From the NCBI GenBank assembly GCA_028284775.1, contig JANQRB010000028.1:1-64000 (forward strand): a stretch of DNA of 64,000 nt. Reading direction: 5' to 3'. Shown here piece after piece: positions 61,539 through 64,000 of this stretch. This DNA is from Candidatus Kapaibacterium sp. GTDB lineage: Bacteria; Bacteroidota; Ignavibacteria; Kapaibacteriales; UBA7675. The translations under genes and the position numbers were made by a program. The notes below the pieces were generated by a model. That model ran no database searches. It saw nothing but the letters and a program-made list of their open reading frames with translations, and was not told the DNA's origin. Positions within the stretch are counted from its first letter, which is position 1. Every line of letters starts with the position of its first letter.

Positions 61539-62795
61539 TCATCTAAGTACAAGAAGAGAACCCGCCGCCGCCCTTTTTCCGTTTAGCGAGAGCGAATAGA
61601 AATAGCTGCCGTTCGCCAGAGCGCGACAATCCAGGTTCATTTGCTGCAATCCGGCATTCAGAGTGCCTTCGAGCGCTGTCAGCACGATCCGGCCATGAGC
61701 ATTGATTATATGCAATGCCACCTGCCCGGGTCTGGCAAGGCGGAACTGCAGACGTACATGGTCCAGAACCGGGAAAGGCTCAATTTCTTCGATTGCGAGC
61801 GCTGCATCGTGAACAGCATCTTCACCAAGCGCCGTTAAGCGCGTCAGTACAAAGGCTTCGTTCGTCCTGACGGGCGCCAGACCGGCAATGGAACCGCCCC
61901 CGATAACAAAGATAGTATCGCCCAGCGTTGCGGCTCCCATTCCGTGCCGGGGGCTGGGCATGGCGGTCATTTGTTGCCAGGTCCCGCTTGAGGGATCGTA
62001 AGCTTCGTTCTGATCGAAGACAGCGGGAATCTCACCGCCAAAGACAAAAAGGCGCTCCTGGAGTGCCGCTGCCGCCAATCCGCCGCGGGCCGTCGGCATC
62101 GGCGGCAGCTCGTACCAGCGGTCACCGGCGGGCGAATATGCTTCAAGAACGTCTGTGTTGACCAGGCCCTGACCGGCAAGGCGTGCCCGGCCGCCCACCA
62201 CGTAAATAAGCGAATCGAGCCTGGCGGCCGCCAGATGTTCCCGCGCTGTCGGCATCGGAGGCAGCGCTTCCCAGGTATCGGTTCCGGGATCATAGACTAA
62301 CGCGTCGGCGGTGGCAACCCTGCTACTCGTGCCGCCAAACACATAAATGCGACCGTCGAACTCGACCGCTATATGGCCGCCGCGCGGTCTCGGCAAGGGA
62401 CTCCTCTCCCGCCATTCATCTTCTGTTGCATCGTATGCGTACACGCGGTCGCTCTCGCTAAAGGCAAAGTCGGTATAACCGCCAATGACATACAGCGTCC
62501 CTCTCACCGCCGCCATGCCGGTGTGATGCAAACGCTGCGGCAGCGGAGCGATCTCGGACCAGCTGTCCGTCGCGGGATCATAAACTTCTACTAATTCTGA
62601 GACGCGGCGGTCTGATGTCAATCCGCCGGGAACATATATTTTGCCGTTTACCACAGCTAAGGGATACTCCTGGCGGCTGCTCGGCATGGGCGCGCGGTTT
62701 AACCAGATACCACGCTCTTCGGACTGGGCCAGGGCGGGCTGAATCATGACAGAGGCAAGTAATTGAAAGATCATCAAGCAGATTAATTTGCGCAC
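61539..62795 (-). CDS. Secreted kelch-repeat protein with T9SS C-terminal domain
   Basis: A 418-residue protein. The GTG at 62795 gives a compact signal peptide (VRKLICLMIFQLLASVMIQP); an ATG at 62843 would add 16 residues and is possible. Six kelch units form a beta-propeller: GKIYVPGGLTSDRRV, GTLYVIGGYTDFAF, GRIYVFGGTSSRVA, SLIYVVGGRARLAG, ERLFVFGGEIPAVF and DTIFVIGGGSIAGL. The last 80 residues are a T9SS-like domain (VALHIINAHGRIVL, final LLVLR) with PFP in place of the usual PNP. Binding partner unknown. It is convergent with the nitrilase-family gene. Confidence 0.87.
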   Translation of the reverse strand: MRKLICLMIFQLLASVMIQPALAQSEERGIWLNRAPMPSSRQEYPLAVVNGKIYVPGGLTSDRRVSELVEVYDPATDSWSEIAPLPQRLHHTGMAAVRGTLYVIGGYTDFAFSESDRVYAYDATEDEWRERSPLPRPRGGHIAVEFDGRIYVFGGTSSRVATADALVYDPGTDTWEALPPMPTAREHLAAARLDSLIYVVGGRARLAGQGLVNTDVLEAYSPAGDRWYELPPMPTARGGLAAAALQERLFVFGGEIPAVFDQNEAYDPSSGTWQQMTAMPSPRHGMGAATLGDTIFVIGGGSIAGLAPVRTNEAFVLTRLTALGEDAVHDAALAIEEIEPFPVLDHVRLQFRLARPGQVALHIINAHGRIVLTALEGTLNAGLQQMNLDCRALANGSYFYSLSLNGKRAAAGSLLVLR

Positions 62796-63123
62796 AAAAT
62801 CACCGCATTCGTATTTGATTCCCGGTTTTGCGTAAGCAGTCATACAAAGTGCCGGATGACGACAAAAGTTCCCATGGAAAATCCACAAGCGAAATTGCGG
62901 CGTCACGGCAAGAAGGCGCATTTGCTGATTAGTCCGTGAACAAGATCTCTTTCAGGCCGCTGACGTCATTTCTGGAGAGCAAGGGCTGCCGATTTCCGAC
63001 CAAGGGCTCCTTCGCAAAAAAATGATCACGAATGCGTCGCACACTCGATGCTCTGAAAGCCGGTCAATATTGTTCACCCGGCCTCGGAGCTGGCAGGATC
63101 ATCGCCCAGTCATAGTAAGCGCT

Positions 63124-63585
63124 CTATCCAGCCTGCAGATCGATTTCAAGCAGGGGCAGATAGCGCCCGGCTATGCTCGCTGACGATTGCAGGCCGATGA
63201 GCCTGGAGCCGCAGGCAAGATAAAATCCGAGCGCATTGGGATCGCCCTGGATCAGCATGCGACTGAAGCCCTGGTATTTGGCCTCGCGGCAGGCCAGGGT
63301 CATCAGAATGCGACCGTAACCCTTGCCGATGTCCTCTGGCTCCACAAAAAGAAAGCTCAACTCAGCCCGATCAGCCGAATCCGGCTCGAAGGCACAAAAG
63401 CCCTTTATCCGCCCGCCGGACTCGAGCAGATAAACCGAATTCTCGGCAACAAAGGTATTCGAGACAGTTAGCTCTGACCTGCAGGATTCCATAAATTTCG
63501 CCGAATAGCCCCAATGTGCTTTCGAGCGCAGGGCGAGTGCGCTGAGGGCTTCGGTATCCTGTGGTTGGGCGCGACGTAGTTTCAT
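63124..63585 (-). CDS. GNAT family N-acetyltransferase
   Basis: A 153-residue single-domain GNAT. The acetyl-CoA loop is FVEPEDIGKGYGRILMTLAC (x-Gly-Lys-Gly-Tyr-Gly), followed by MLIQGDPNALGFYLACGSRL at the C-terminal strand. The N-terminus LRRAQPQDTEALSALALRSK is typical. Substrate unknown; small-molecule or protein acetylation are both possible. Confidence 0.88.
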   Translation of the reverse strand: MKLRRAQPQDTEALSALALRSKAHWGYSAKFMESCRSELTVSNTFVAENSVYLLESGGRIKGFCAFEPDSADRAELSFLFVEPEDIGKGYGRILMTLACREAKYQGFSRMLIQGDPNALGFYLACGSRLIGLQSSASIAGRYLPLLEIDLQAG

Positions 63586-63723
63586 GGAGACTGTTCTTGT
63601 TTGTCAATGCCGGGTTTAACGAATCTGTTAACCGGCTGATACAAATTCTTCTCTACGGGAGAGTACGGACAATGCGAATCGCCATGGTAAACAAAGCCGG
63701 ATCGGCGTCTATCGTGACCGCTT

Positions 63724-64000
63724 TCAGGCATCCGCCGACCGCCAGGCAAAGTGATAAAGACCGCTGTTCACTTCCGTCAGCGTACCGGCAAAATCGAGAC
63801 GAAAACTGTGATTGTATTCAGTCTCGAAATACACGCAGCCGTCAGCGTCATCCGGGTGAAGGTAAAACATTAATCGTTGATTGGGAAAACGTCCATCGAA
63901 AAAACGGGTGTCGCGCTCACTGGTACAGAAGCCAAAAACTTGTACCTCGTCGGCCGGATCGAAAGAATAGTGGAGGTAGTTGATCAGATGATAAAAACTC
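63724..64000 (-). CDS. Unknown protein, 5' end beyond the window
   Basis: On the minus strand a frame is open from the window edge to the stop TGA (TCA at 63724-63726), giving about 92 residues. It is coherent and aromatic- and acidic-rich (FYHLINYLHYSFDPADEVQ; FFDGRFPNQRLMFYLHPDD; ADGCVYFETEYNHSFRLDF). No family is recognised. Its start must lie to the right of 64000. A plus-strand frame overlapping it (63561-63983) has poor protein character and was set aside. Confidence 0.6.
   Translation of the reverse strand, partial: SFYHLINYLHYSFDPADEVQVFGFCTSERDTRFFDGRFPNQRLMFYLHPDDADGCVYFETEYNHSFRLDFAGTLTEVNSGLYHFAWRSADA

Noticed and set aside
61308..61586. Possible amidase C-terminal remnant (SNYIGVPALIVPS)
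   Set aside because: Only a short stretch resembles amidases; the rest does not, and the frame runs into the opposite gene. Too weak to call.
1..64000. tRNA, rRNA, insertion sequences or prophage genes
   Set aside because: No cloverleaf-like TPsiC segments, transposase or integrase motifs, or phage structural genes were recognised by eye; a tRNAscan and profile search would be decisive.

Overview
The window reads as chromosomal DNA of a free-living, fairly GC-rich bacterium of the Bacteroidota/FCB group. Five secreted proteins end in C-terminal modules of the type IX secretion (T9SS) class, some with a Pro-Asn-Pro entry followed by a short beta-sandwich. Signalling proteins combine TPR arrays with kinase or helix-turn-helix outputs in the style of this group. 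Real Shine-Dalgarno sequences (AGGAG, GGAGG) precede many starts, which argues against a flavobacterium-like member. A closer placement cannot be made from this sequence. I saw no rRNA, tRNA, insertion sequence, prophage or CRISPR array.

Layout. 1-4426: end of a MacA-like adaptor, an ABC ATPase, a MacB/FtsX permease, a LytS-type kinase and a LytTR regulator in one run. 4575-6291: TylF-like methyltransferase and a GNAT enzyme. 6663-15216: a T9SS protein with an IgGFc-binding-like domain, a TPR-LuxR regulator and a 1192-residue beta-helix surface protein. 15528-19834: YHYH lipoprotein, YwqK/MORN-like protein, SCO1-like lipoprotein, histidine kinase, and a convergent OmpR-type regulator. 19914-23889: small metabolic or housekeeping proteins. 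24481-27023: TPR-histidine kinase facing a NarL-type regulator. 27504-34008: accessory enzymes (APH kinase, GyrI-like, VOC, PEP-mutase-like, NTF2-like, exported methyltransferase-like, arylamine N-acetyltransferase) and a truncated Na+/H+ antiporter. 34555-36291: T9SS protein. 36413-40223: TPR-HTH and TPR-histidine kinase pair. 40767-46416: VOC protein, then a GAF/AAA+/Fis sigma-54 activator coupled to a 1180-residue Ser/Thr kinase-ATPase-TPR protein. 46487-49411: T9SS protein and a 65-bp tandem repeat. 49412-64000: FkbM methyltransferase, EamA transporter, LURP-one-like protein, PARG-type macrodomain, glycosidase-like and kelch T9SS proteins, a MarR-GNAT fusion, a nitrilase-family enzyme, GNAT, and a cut-off gene at the right edge.

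How it fits together. The most notable theme is signalling. Four predicted soluble TPR arrays carry different outputs (HisKA/HATPase twice, LuxR-type HTH twice). A fifth TPR protein carries a Ser/Thr kinase and a STAND/AAA-like ATPase and is probably co-transcribed with a sigma-54 activator. Two histidine kinases face their likely regulators convergently instead of lying in a simple operon. The secreted proteins look like surface adhesion, carbohydrate-active or display proteins; no T9SS machinery gene is visible here, so export must depend on genes elsewhere.
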